A stretch of 64,000 nt of DNA, from assembly GCF_043951915.1 (NCBI RefSeq), contig NZ_JBINJD010000005.1, positions 5,911 to 69,910 on the forward strand. Direction: 5' to 3'. Source of the stretch: Alienimonas sp043951915. Lineage in GTDB: Bacteria > Planctomycetota > Planctomycetia > Planctomycetales > Planctomycetaceae. This document shows, one piece after another, positions 36,601 to 44,556 of this stretch. Both the position numbers and the translations under genes were made by a program. How positions within the stretch are numbered: position 1 is the stretch's first letter; the number at the start of each line of letters is the position of its first letter. The notes beneath the pieces were generated by a model, which worked only from the letters and a program-made list of their open reading frames with translations, had not been told where the DNA came from and did not search any database.

Positions 36601-37241
36601 AACCAACCGCTGTTCCGCGGCGATTCGACCGCGTCCAGCGTCCAGGCCGCCGGCTCGGCGCTGGGAAACGCGTTGCCCGGGTTGCGGCCGGGGGCGTGGT
36701 AGCCGTCGACGGCCCCCCAATCGGTCGTGACGCGATAGGCCGGATCGTCCGTCCGCCCGTCCCAGAACAGCCGCACCTCGTCCGGCCCGACGCGGTAATC
36801 CCGGGCGGAGATTCGTCCTGCCCAGGCGATCGACACCGTGGCGTAGCCCCGGCGGGCGTTCGTCAGACAGGCCTTCTCGTCCGCGTACTGCCCGCCGCCG
36901 TGGATCTGCACCAAGCCGGGGACCGTCTCGCCCGCCGCCAAGTCGGCCGGAGCGCCGTACACCGCTGCGAGCGTCGCCTTTTCCCCTTTGAACACGCCGA
37001 CGCGGAACCGCACCACCTTCATCGCGACGCCCTCCTCCTCCCACTCCCGCAACGTTTCGACCTCCAGCGGTTCGGCCCACGGGTCGAAGCCGGCCCACAG
37101 TTCCTTGAAGGTCGCGGGGGCCCGCCCGTTCTTGAGCGGCGGGAACGTATCCGCCGGTCGGTCGTCCCCGCGGGCCGCGGTCGTCGACAGGGCGATCGCC
37201 GCGAGAAGGGCGACGGGCAGCGGCGGAAGCGGTCGAAGCAT
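33672..37241 (-). CDS. Alpha/beta-hydrolase fused to a large unassigned domain
   Basis: This 1189-residue exported protein starts with a signal peptide. Residues 40-400 form an acetyl-xylan-esterase/dienelactone-hydrolase-like fold with an HGGG oxyanion motif near 114, nucleophile S244 in GHSMGG and a candidate His in PHRNHQDAPEYE. Residues 400-640 look beta-rich, like a lyase-associated or carbohydrate-binding module. Residues 690-1189 form a further domain, with a SFRLRLGRGGQIYSLQG stretch, that I do not recognise. The ATG at 37241 is chosen for the signal peptide. It is divergent from a sulfatase, so de-esterification of a decorated polysaccharide is a reasonable guess. Confidence 0.72.
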   Translation of the reverse strand: MLRPLPPLPVALLAAIALSTTAARGDDRPADTFPPLKNGRAPATFKELWAGFDPWAEPLEVETLREWEEEGVAMKVVRFRVGVFKGEKATLAAVYGAPADLAAGETVPGLVQIHGGGQYADEKACLTNARRGYATVSIAWAGRISARDYRVGPDEVRLFWDGRTDDPAYRVTTDWGAVDGYHAPGRNPGNAFPSAEPAAWTLDAVESPRNSGWFLAATAARRALTYLESRPEVDAGRLGVYGHSMGGKLTVMTAVDDRVKAAAPSCGGISDRDNASPLFRATLGDDASLKHVECPIFFLSPANDFHGRIGDLPRAISEIGSDEWRATCSPHRNHQDAPEYEVATQLWFDEHLKGAFVTPETPRTILDLTAAGGTPTLTVEPDRSRTILAVDVYYTQDGKPDETPADRDDVVHRYWRHAEAVETAGRWTAPLPLASTDAPLWAYANVLYALDEPVTGAGYYYGTYTTDRFNLSSLLTVASPESLRENGVRPTLARPAAPGPVAVETFEPGWEREWFTNAPERWGRTTNKLSDEIYAAPAGARLTLDVRSERANELVVRLDDHVAVVPVRPTDGGWQTASLSPGDFQTVDGEALAGWSGVRQLELNETARLRGPRGGARSSRVFGRAWQGAPPRFRNLRWEVPEAPEAEAAPPRDGSALLDVFPPPTATVAAERRGETRFVETFTATDPALWDERLDEHAVFHLEMRHDQRPENSFRLRLGRGGQIYSLQGPFGESVPPSWRAPGGKLSPWNDEVWQFVAVCTRYNGLAAVEKAGDVPPAFARALRNSGYSDTFFIHNSGAYVPGDVGAPSLYCPLLAADYDEDTRTARMLNWGLVPQLKTIHRSPLLYYTQVRDAGDGVIELTWVVHHFGDREDVVFDHLNAPWGGTRVSSLPVRRVSSPTGELLRREGLLSEHGTIDVRKTGGWNLSSASEAADSPSLALVFGRDKHLEEELARRDAGEPYVQFRHSLYRDWRASEPLYETRWRDWAERPANSFRNYDVCEIIPKLRIVPDSTIWFRSYLVVGSRDEVRRQAAELAAHVDYGLLRFPRESTVRTTVSLPHRNVAPAAAFELYAKPVPGSRPLFLIANRTTGEEVVTADPYAFVESEPLSLNLPAEHPHADYFAEARGYSLAERHSDWRALLGYALVERPKEPGWRPLSQALRGDRLPKMGGGRRDLWVYVGPQEDASPR

Positions 37242-37408
37242 GAGTCGAGCGGCAACGGAGCGGAACGCGGCGCCCCCAGTATGGCTCCGCCCGCCCCCGT
37301 TCGCCGCTGACGGCCGGCGCTTCCCCCGGACCGGCCGTCGTTGACGGCGCCAAGGGGCCGCCCGAAGCTTCACGACGTCCCGCATGCAGTTTCGCCAGGA
37401 TTGATCGA

Positions 37409-38989
37409 ATGTCGTCGCGCACCGGCCTCAACGGACCGTTCTGGTCGGCCGCCCTGTCCTGCCTGTTCGCGGCGACCGGCGCCGCGGTCGCGGCGGCCCC
37501 GAACGTGGTGATTATTTATACGGACGACCAAGGCTTCGGCGACGCCGGCGCCCTCAACCCGGAGGCGAAGTTCGAGACGCCGCACCTCGACCGGCTCGCC
37601 GCCGAGGGAGTGTCGTTCACCCACGCGCACAGCGCCGATTCCGTCTGCACGCCGTCCCGGTACGCGCTGCTGACCGGCCGCCTCCCGTGGCGAACGATCC
37701 TGAAGCGGGGCGTGTTCGGGGCGGAGCGGAAGGGGCTGATCGAAGACGGCCGGATGACGCTCGCCTCGCTGTTGAAGTCGCGGGGATATAAGACGGCGAT
37801 GGTCGGCAAGTGGCATCTGGGGATGGACTTCCCCGGCGAGCGGGGCGCCCGCGATTGGTCGCGGCCGACGCTCGACATGCCGCTGGACAAGGGGTTCGAT
37901 TATTTTTACGGCGTGCCGGCGTCGTTGAACTACGGGGTGTTGGCCTGGTTCGAGGGCCGCCGCGCCGCCGTCCCGCCGACGCTTTATACGGCGAAGAAGC
38001 CGAACCCGCGGTACGTCGACTACCGCATCCGCCCGCCCTACGCCGAAACCCCGGCCGACGCGCCGCGGGGGCAGAAACTGGAAGTCGCCCCCGACTTTAT
38101 CGATAACGAATGCCTCGTGCGGTTCACCGACAAGGCGATCGAGTGGATGGGCCGGCAGGCCGCGGAGGCCCGCGACGGCACGCCGTTCTTCCTGTACCTG
38201 CCGTACACCTCGCCGCATTATCCGGTCTGCCCGCGGCCGGAGTTCCACGGCCGCGGGGAGGCCGGCGCCTACGGCGAGTTCGTGATTGAAACGGACCACC
38301 ACGTCGGCCGCATCTTGACCTTTCTGGAGGACGAGGGGCTGGACGAGAACACGCTGATCGTGTTCACCAGCGACAACGGCCCGGAGAACTCGTGGAAGGG
38401 GCGGATCGAAAACTACGGACACGACAGCCGCGGCGGCTTCCGCGGAGGGAAGCGGAGCGTGTATGAGGGCGGCCACCGGGTGCCGTTCTTCGTCCGCTGG
38501 CCGGCGGGGATCGCCGAGCCGGGCCGCACCTGGGACGGGCCGATCGGCCAGGTGGACTTGCTGGCGACGCTCGCGGAGATCGTCGGCGCCCCGCTGCCGG
38601 ACGACGCCGGCGAGGACAGCCAGAGCTTCGCCCCCGTGCTGACCGATCCGTCCGCCGACTTCGACCGCCTGCCCCTCGTCACCCACGGCAACGGCGGGGG
38701 CGATTACCGCTACGCCGTCACCGACGGCGATTGGAAGCTGATCCTGGGCGACGACCGACACGCCGCCGAACTCTACAACCTGACCGACGACCCCGCCGAG
38801 ACCACGGACCGCGCCGCGGAGTTCCCGGACCGGGTCGCCGAACTGACGCGGTCGATCACGGAGATCGTGACCCGCGGCCGCACGACCCCCGGGGCGCCGC
38901 AGCCGAACGACACCGGCCACTGGGACGATCTGCACTGGATCGCCCCCGCCGCCTACGCCGCCGCCGCCGTCCCCCGCGACGCCCCCTGA
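37409..38989 (+). CDS. Type I formylglycine sulfatase
   Basis: This 526-residue exported sulfatase has a signal peptide, metal-binding YTDDQGFGD, the formylglycine site CTPSR at about residue 79, GKWHLG and TSDNGPE. It resembles the sulfatase at 3797 in layout, although the substrate-loop sequences differ. A plausible AGGA site lies near the ATG at 37409. It is divergent from the esterase fusion and convergent with the dienelactone hydrolase, with a shared hairpin between the stops. It probably desulfates a polysaccharide or glycan outside the cytoplasm. Confidence 0.92.
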   Translation: MSSRTGLNGPFWSAALSCLFAATGAAVAAAPNVVIIYTDDQGFGDAGALNPEAKFETPHLDRLAAEGVSFTHAHSADSVCTPSRYALLTGRLPWRTILKRGVFGAERKGLIEDGRMTLASLLKSRGYKTAMVGKWHLGMDFPGERGARDWSRPTLDMPLDKGFDYFYGVPASLNYGVLAWFEGRRAAVPPTLYTAKKPNPRYVDYRIRPPYAETPADAPRGQKLEVAPDFIDNECLVRFTDKAIEWMGRQAAEARDGTPFFLYLPYTSPHYPVCPRPEFHGRGEAGAYGEFVIETDHHVGRILTFLEDEGLDENTLIVFTSDNGPENSWKGRIENYGHDSRGGFRGGKRSVYEGGHRVPFFVRWPAGIAEPGRTWDGPIGQVDLLATLAEIVGAPLPDDAGEDSQSFAPVLTDPSADFDRLPLVTHGNGGGDYRYAVTDGDWKLILGDDRHAAELYNLTDDPAETTDRAAEFPDRVAELTRSITEIVTRGRTTPGAPQPNDTGHWDDLHWIAPAAYAAAAVPRDAP

Positions 38990-38998
38990 GCGCCGCGG

Positions 38999-39025
38999 GA
39001 GCCGGCCCCGGCCCGCGGCCGGCTC
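38999..39025. terminator. Bidirectional hairpin between sulfatase and dienelactone hydrolase
   Basis: A perfect 9-bp stem (38999-39007 with 39017-39025) starts ten bases after the sulfatase stop. It reaches into the stop codon of the convergent hydrolase gene. No T run follows. Confidence 0.55.
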
Positions 39026-39998
39026 AGGCGGTCTTCAAGTGTTTGTTGAAGAAGGCGATCGTCCGCTCCCAGGCCAGCTTCGCGTCTTCGGCGTCGTAAC
39101 GGGGGGTGGTGTCGTTGTGGAAGCCGTGGTTGGCGCCCTCGTAGACGTATGACTCGAACGGCACGCCGGCCTTTTCCAGGGCCGCTTCGTAGGCCGCGGC
39201 GCCGGCGAGAATCCGCTCGTCCAGCCCGGCGTTATGAATTTGGATCGGCGACTCGATCTTCGAGACGTCCTCCGCGTCCGGTTGGCGGCCGTAGTAGGGG
39301 ACGGCGGCGTCGATCACGTCCGGAATGCGGACCGCCAGCGTGTTCGCCATGCCCCCGCCGAAGCAGAAGCCCACGACGCCCACCTTGCCGGTCGAACGGG
39401 GGTATTTGTCGAGCCACCGGGCGGCGGCGATGAAATCCTGGGTCATCTCCTCGCCGTCGCGTTTCCGCTGCATCGCCCGGCCCTCGTCGTCGTTGCCGGG
39501 GTAGCCGCCCAGCGGGGTGAGGGCGTCCGGGGCCAGGGCGACGAACCCCGCGACCGCCAGCCGGCGGGCCACGTCCTCGATATACGGGTTCAACCCGCGG
39601 TTCTCATGAATCACCAGCACGGCGGGAAGCTTCGCCTCCACCCCGGCCCCGGCCCCCTTGGACGGCTGGGCGAGCAACCCGCGGATCTCCCCGCCGCCCT
39701 GGGGCGACTTGTAGGTGACGTACTCCGTTTTGATCCGGGGGTCGTCCGGTTTGACTTGCTGGGCGAGGGCGTAGTTCGGGGCCAGCGCGTTCAGCAGGGC
39801 CTCGGTGCCCACGCCCGCCGCCACGAACGCGGCGGCCTTGCGGGTGAAGGTGCGGCGGTCGATGCGGCTGTGGGCGAGATCGTCGTACAGATCCAGCAAC
39901 CGCTGGTCGTACGCCGAGGCCGGCGGCCGGACAGCGGGATCGACGGGTTCGGGCCCCGTGGGTTCGGGAGACGGGGACGCGGCGGGATCGACGGACAC
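39024..39998 (-). CDS. Dienelactone hydrolase family protein with Tat-like signal
   Basis: This 324-residue protein has the dienelactone-hydrolase fold, with IHENRGL (active-site glutamate), nucleophile Cys in GFCFGGG and His in NHGFHN. The N-terminal 100 residues carry an RRTFTRKAAAFVAAG stretch that looks like a twin-arginine or membrane-insertion signal, as in other exported members. The start is GTG at 39998. Members hydrolyse cyclic lactones or small esters; the physiological substrate is unknown. It is divergent from the ABC ATPase gene. Confidence 0.85.
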   Translation of the reverse strand: MSVDPAASPSPEPTGPEPVDPAVRPPASAYDQRLLDLYDDLAHSRIDRRTFTRKAAAFVAAGVGTEALLNALAPNYALAQQVKPDDPRIKTEYVTYKSPQGGGEIRGLLAQPSKGAGAGVEAKLPAVLVIHENRGLNPYIEDVARRLAVAGFVALAPDALTPLGGYPGNDDEGRAMQRKRDGEEMTQDFIAAARWLDKYPRSTGKVGVVGFCFGGGMANTLAVRIPDVIDAAVPYYGRQPDAEDVSKIESPIQIHNAGLDERILAGAAAYEAALEKAGVPFESYVYEGANHGFHNDTTPRYDAEDAKLAWERTIAFFNKHLKTA

Positions 39999-40146
39999 GG
40001 GGGCGGCTCCGGGGAGGCGAACGCGGGAGAACGCCGTCAGCCTACCGAGGCGTTCTCTCCGATGCGTCGGTCCGTCCCGCCCTCGCGTCGGACGGCCGGG
40101 GCGGGAACACTGCCGCCCCCGTTCCGTCCCCCCGGCCGCCGCCCGC

Positions 40147-41019
40147 ATGTCGCACTCCCCCCGCCCCGACGCCCCGCCCGCGGTGCAACTGGAGGGCGTC
40201 ACGCTGCACCGCGGCGGCACGCGGATCCTCGACGGCGTCAGCGGCCGGATCGAAGCCGGCGAGACGGTCGCCCTGCTGGGGGCCAACGGCTGCGGGAAGA
40301 CGACCCTCAGTCGGGTGACGCTCGGCCAGATGTGGCCCTCGGAGGGCGTCGTGCACGTGCTGGGGGAACGCCTCGGCCGGACGGAGCTGCGCAAACTGCG
40401 GCGGCGCATCGGCGTGGTCAACGGCGCCACGGACCTCGGCCCCGGGGAGTTGCGGCGGCCGGGCTCGATCGTCGACGCCCGGTTGGACGCCGTCGCGGCC
40501 GTCTGCACCGGCTTCTTCGCCACCGTCAGCCAGTTCGAAAAACCCACCGACGATCAGCGGGAGACCGCCGCGGAGCTGCTGCGGGTCGTCGGCCTCGGGC
40601 ATCGGCTCTCCCACCCGCTGATGACGCTTTCCACCGGGGAGCAGCGGCGGGCGGTGCTGGCCCGGGCGCTGGTGACGCGGCCGGAACTGGTGATCCTCGA
40701 CGAGCCCACCGCCGGGCTGGACCTGCCCGGTCGGGAGCAGTTGCTCGCCGCCCTGGCCGACCTGCGGGCCGCCCGGCCGCGACCGACGATCCTGCTCATC
40801 ACCCATCACGTGGAGGAGATCCCCGGCGACGCCGACCGCGTGTGGCTGATGCGGGCCGGCCGGATCGTGGAGGACGGCGCCCCGGCCGAGACGCTGACGA
40901 ACGACGCCCTCTCCGCCGCGTTCGGCTGCGACGTGCGGGTGAGCCACGAGCACGGCCGCTACTGGGTGCAGGTCGCCGCGAACCCGTGGGGCGACCCCGG
41001 CCGGTCCTTGGGGGATTGA
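40147..41019 (+). CDS. Stand-alone ABC ATPase
   Basis: This 290-residue cytoplasmic ATPase has Walker A GANGCGKTT near residue 45, signature STGEQRRAVLARA near 160 and Walker B LVILDEPT near 182, followed by the H-loop THHVEE. No permease or binding-protein gene is adjacent. The sequence resembles soluble single-domain ABC ATPases such as YlmA/ModF more than importers. Its partner, if any, must lie elsewhere. The ATG at 40147 was chosen because conservation starts soon after. Confidence 0.86.
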   Translation: MSHSPRPDAPPAVQLEGVTLHRGGTRILDGVSGRIEAGETVALLGANGCGKTTLSRVTLGQMWPSEGVVHVLGERLGRTELRKLRRRIGVVNGATDLGPGELRRPGSIVDARLDAVAAVCTGFFATVSQFEKPTDDQRETAAELLRVVGLGHRLSHPLMTLSTGEQRRAVLARALVTRPELVILDEPTAGLDLPGREQLLAALADLRAARPRPTILLITHHVEEIPGDADRVWLMRAGRIVEDGAPAETLTNDALSAAFGCDVRVSHEHGRYWVQVAANPWGDPGRSLGD

Positions 41020-41158
41020 GCTTCCAGGCAAGCGCCCCCGGGTATGCTGCCGTCCCCCCGTTTTGGCCAGCGCTCGGTCCGCCGGACGGCCTTCCCGTCG
41101 TCTTTTCGTCTGCGCGAGCGTCCAATGCCCGCCGACGGGAATTGCGCCGCGCCCGGTC

Positions 41159-41374
41159 TCACTCGGCGGGGCGGGCGTCGGCGGGAGCGTGGCGGTCGCA
41201 TTTCGGGCAGTCGAGCCGATGCCCCCGCATCCCGCGGCGCCCCCGCGGGGTCGTCACCCACTCCCGCACCGTCCAGGGCGGGTCGTGCCGCACGTGCTGG
41301 TTGTGGCCGCAGGCCAGCTGCGCGACCCAATGCCCCTCCTCGTCCTGATGGTAGCCGGCGATCGGTTGCTTCAT
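41159..41374 (-). CDS. DUF3565 small zinc-ribbon-like protein
   Basis: This 71-residue protein matches the DUF3565 family over its full length. It starts MKQPIAGYHQDEEGHW and carries two metal-binding-like pairs, CGHNQH and CPKCD. Function is unknown, and the cysteines and histidines suggest a zinc site. The ATG at 41374 has AGGAG eight bases upstream, one of the few clear ribosome-binding sites in this window. It is divergent from the haem protein gene. Confidence 0.85.
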   Translation of the reverse strand: MKQPIAGYHQDEEGHWVAQLACGHNQHVRHDPPWTVREWVTTPRGRRGMRGHRLDCPKCDRHAPADARPAE

Positions 41375-41522
41375 AACTGCTCCTGGGAAAACAAAGTCCG
41401 CCGCCTGCCAATCGGCCGCCGCCAATACTACACCTGGACATGCAGGTTTGGGGAGCCTATCCTGGACGGAGCGTCCGAGACCCGCGTCTCGCCTTCCCGC
41501 CCGTCGTGCATTGAGCAGTCTC

Positions 41523-42836
41523 ATGGTTCGTCGAAACCGGATGTCGCCGACGTACTGCTTGACGTATTGCATGACGACGTTGGCGCTTGCCTTCGCGTCG
41601 TCGCCCTGCACGGCTCAACGCGACGGCTTCAGCGGTCCGCCTATTAACTACGAGACCGCCCCGGTCGACGACCCGGTGGCCCGGCTGGCCCGCCGACTGG
41701 AGGCCGGCGAAGTCGAATTGGCGTTCGACGAGGAGCACGGCTACCTCAAGTCCCTGCTCGGGGCGCTGGACGTGCCGGAGAGTTCCCAGACGCTGGTGTT
41801 CTCGAAAACCAGCATGCAGCGGAGCCGGATCTCCTCGCGGACGCCCCGCGCCCTCTATTTCAACGACGACGTGTATGTCGGGTTCTGCCAGGGCGGGGGC
41901 GTGCTCGAACTGGCGGCCACCGACGCGGAACAGGGCGCGCAGTTTTATACGTTGGAGCAATCCAAAGAGGAGCCGCCGCGGCTGATTCGGGACCGCGGCA
42001 ACTGCCTGACCTGTCACGCCTCCACCCGCACGCAGGACGTACCCGGATACCTCGTGCGCAGCGTGTTCGCCCAGGCGAGCGGTCAGCCGGAGTTCGGCAG
42101 CGGTACTTTCACGACCGACCACGCCAGCCCGTTCGAGGAGCGCTGGGGCGGCTGGTACGTCACCGGCACGCACGGCGCCATGCGGCACATGGGCAACGCC
42201 GTCTATCACCGCCGGAAGGGCGATTTAGACCGCGAAGCCGGCGCCAACGTGACGTCGCTGGAGACCCGCGTCTCGACCGAGCCGTACCTCACCGAACACA
42301 GCGATCTCGTGGCCCTGATGGTGCTGGAGCATCAAACCCAGATGCACAACGCCCTCGCCTGGGCCAATTACGAAACGCGGCGGGCGATTCACCAGTCGCA
42401 GGTGATGAACGAGGCGCTGGACCGTCCGGCCGATTACCTCAGTCCCACCAGCACGCGCCGCATCGACGCCGCGGCCGATCGCGTGCTGGAATACCTGCTG
42501 TTCCGCGACGAGTTTCCGCTGACCTCCCCCGTCGCCGGCACGAGCGGCTTCGCCGAGGAGTTCGCGGCCCGGGGCGTCCGCGACGCGGCGGGCCGCTCGC
42601 TGCGGGACTTCGATCTCCAGACGCGGCTGTTCCGCCACCCGTGCAGTTACCTGATTTATTCGAAAGCCTTCGACGGGCTGCCCGACGAGGTACGACGCCG
42701 GGTCCTCATGAAGCTCAAGGCGATCCTGCGGGGCGGGACCGCGGCGGAGGAGTACCCGCGGCTGACGCCCGCCGACCGCCGGGCGCTGCGGGAGATTCTC
42801 ACCGAAACCAAACCGGAATTCGCAGCGCTCGAATAA
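41523..42836 (+). CDS. Exported mono-haem protein, planctomycete family
   Basis: This 437-residue protein has an N-terminal signal peptide and a single c-type haem motif CLTCH near residue 163. Conserved-looking blocks follow, such as FGSGTFTTDHASPF and ERWGGWYVTGTHG. It looks like a family common in Planctomycetes without an assigned function; the single haem suggests electron transfer or a peroxidase-like role. ATG 41523 and ATG 41541 are both possible starts; the first is given. It is convergent with the SDR gene, 21 bases apart. Confidence 0.68.
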   Translation: MVRRNRMSPTYCLTYCMTTLALAFASSPCTAQRDGFSGPPINYETAPVDDPVARLARRLEAGEVELAFDEEHGYLKSLLGALDVPESSQTLVFSKTSMQRSRISSRTPRALYFNDDVYVGFCQGGGVLELAATDAEQGAQFYTLEQSKEEPPRLIRDRGNCLTCHASTRTQDVPGYLVRSVFAQASGQPEFGSGTFTTDHASPFEERWGGWYVTGTHGAMRHMGNAVYHRRKGDLDREAGANVTSLETRVSTEPYLTEHSDLVALMVLEHQTQMHNALAWANYETRRAIHQSQVMNEALDRPADYLSPTSTRRIDAAADRVLEYLLFRDEFPLTSPVAGTSGFAEEFAARGVRDAAGRSLRDFDLQTRLFRHPCSYLIYSKAFDGLPDEVRRRVLMKLKAILRGGTAAEEYPRLTPADRRALREILTETKPEFAALE

Positions 42837-42857
42837 CGGCGGCCGGCGCCGAGCCGG

Positions 42858-43748
42858 TTACGGCAGGGGCTTGCCGCCGGTGACGCCGATGCGTTCGCCG
42901 ACGATGTAGCTGCTGTCCGGCGTGGCGAGGAACACGTACGTCGGGGCCAGCTCCGCCGGCTGGGCGGGGCGGCCGATCGGCGTGTCGCCGCCGAATTCGG
43001 CCACGTGCTCGCCCGGGAACGAATACGGGATCAACGGCGTCCACACCGGCCCCGGGGCGACGGCGTTCACCCGCACCCCCTGCTTGATCGCCTCCTCGGC
43101 GAGGGCCTTGGTGAAGGTCAGGATCGCTCCCTTCGTGGTGCTGTACGGAATCAGCGGCGGGGACGGCTGGTAGGCCTGAATGCTGGTCGTATTAATGATC
43201 GCCCCGCCCGGCGGGAGGCGCTCCAGCGCCTTCTTCGACAGGTGGAACATCGCGAAGACGTTCGTCCGGTAGGTCTTCTCCAACTCCTCCGCGGACACCT
43301 CTCGAATGCTGTTGAAAGTCATCTGATAGGCGGCGTTGTTGACCAGCACGTCCAGCCGGCCGAACTCGCTGATGCAGCGGTCCACCAGCGCCTCGCAGTG
43401 GGCCGGGTCGGCCAGATCGCCCGGGACCGCGACGCAGCGGCGGCCTTCCTCTTTCTCGCAGACCTCGACGGTCTTTTTCGCGTCGGCGTGCTCGTCGAGG
43501 TAAGAGATTAACACGTCGGCGCCCTCGCGGACGAACGCCAGCGCCACGGCCCGACCGATGCCGCTGTCCCCGCCGGTGATCAGCGCGACCTTCCCCTTCA
43601 TTCGGCCGTGGCCTTGATAGGAGGTCTCGCCGTAGTCCGGCTCCGGCTCCATCTTGCGTTCGCTGCCGACGGGCTGTTGCTCCTGGGCCGGGAACGGCGG
43701 TTTGGGCCCCATCTCACGGGGGTCGGTCGCGATCGGCTGGCGGGACAT
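42858..43748 (-). CDS. Short-chain dehydrogenase, general-stress type
   Basis: This 296-residue classical SDR has the TGGDSGIG cofactor motif near residue 58, NNAA near 140 and the catalytic YSTTK near 205. A 45-residue Pro/Gln-rich leader precedes the Rossmann fold, as in the YhdF/YdaD stress-induced SDR group. It reduces or oxidises an unknown alcohol or aldehyde with NAD(P). The start at 43748 matches the length of that subgroup. It is divergent from the SPW-like membrane protein gene. Confidence 0.87.
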   Translation of the reverse strand: MSRQPIATDPREMGPKPPFPAQEQQPVGSERKMEPEPDYGETSYQGHGRMKGKVALITGGDSGIGRAVALAFVREGADVLISYLDEHADAKKTVEVCEKEEGRRCVAVPGDLADPAHCEALVDRCISEFGRLDVLVNNAAYQMTFNSIREVSAEELEKTYRTNVFAMFHLSKKALERLPPGGAIINTTSIQAYQPSPPLIPYSTTKGAILTFTKALAEEAIKQGVRVNAVAPGPVWTPLIPYSFPGEHVAEFGGDTPIGRPAQPAELAPTYVFLATPDSSYIVGERIGVTGGKPLP

Positions 43749-44004
43749 CGGACGCTTTCGGAGGGGGCGAGATCGGACGAGAGCGACCGCCCACCGTAGC
43801 CGTCGGCCGCGTCGCCCTCCCCGGACGATGACGCGCGCCACGGTGGGGTCGGCACCGACGGGGGCTCCCGCGGCGGGCGGGGGGGACGAAACCGACGGGA
43901 CCGCACCGAACCGACGGCGGGGCGGCCGCCCCGTCCCCGGCCGACGCGGCCGCCCGTAACGTGCTTCCCCTCCCCTCCCTGTCCTCCTGTTTGGAGCCTC
44001 CGCG

Positions 44005-44451
44005 ATGCGTTTTATCCCCACTCGCCTGCACGCGATTGCCGACTACGGCACCGCCGTCCTGCTATTCGCCCTGCCCTGGTTGCTGGGTCTCGCCGCCGCC
44101 GAACGCGGCGAGGGCTACAGCGCCTTGGTCGCGGTTTGCGTGGCCGCCGGCGCCGGCGTGGCCCTGCTGAGTTTGGTGACGAACTACGAGGGGGGCCTGC
44201 TCCCGGCGGTGCCGATGCCGGCCCACCTGACCGCCGACGCCGCCCTGGGCGCGGTCCTGATCGCCGCCCCGTGGCTGTTCGGTTTCGCGGAGACCTTCGG
44301 CGACTGGACGTGGGCGGTCTTTGTAGCGATCGGTCTGATGGAGATCGGCGCCGCCCTGTTCACGCACACCCGCAGCCCCGCCGCGGTCCCCGCCGACCCC
44401 CGTCCCGGCACCGGCTCCCACATGAAAGCGCAACGCCCCGCCGGCGTGTGA
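44005..44451 (+). CDS. Small SPW-repeat-like membrane protein
   Basis: This 148-residue protein has four hydrophobic segments in two similar halves, each with a Pro-Trp pair (LPWLLGLA and APWLFGFA), as in the SPW-repeat family. Function is unknown. GGAG lies about ten bases before the ATG. The stop is followed by a strong hairpin shared with the convergent alkaline phosphatase gene. Confidence 0.75.
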   Translation: MRFIPTRLHAIADYGTAVLLFALPWLLGLAAAERGEGYSALVAVCVAAGAGVALLSLVTNYEGGLLPAVPMPAHLTADAALGAVLIAAPWLFGFAETFGDWTWAVFVAIGLMEIGAALFTHTRSPAAVPADPRPGTGSHMKAQRPAGV

Positions 44452-44511
44452 GCCGAACGAACTGATTTCAACGTTCCACGACCCCGCCGCGTGCGGAGCG
44501 AGGAGAACCCC

Positions 44512-44545
44512 GACGACGCCCGGCCGCTCGCGGCCGGGCGTCGTG
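44512..44545. terminator. Strong bidirectional hairpin terminator
   Basis: A perfect 14-bp stem (44513-44526 with 44531-44544) closes a CTCG loop between the convergent SPW-like and alkaline phosphatase genes. No T run is present on either strand. Confidence 0.75.
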
Positions 44546-44556
44546 CGTTGGGCCCG

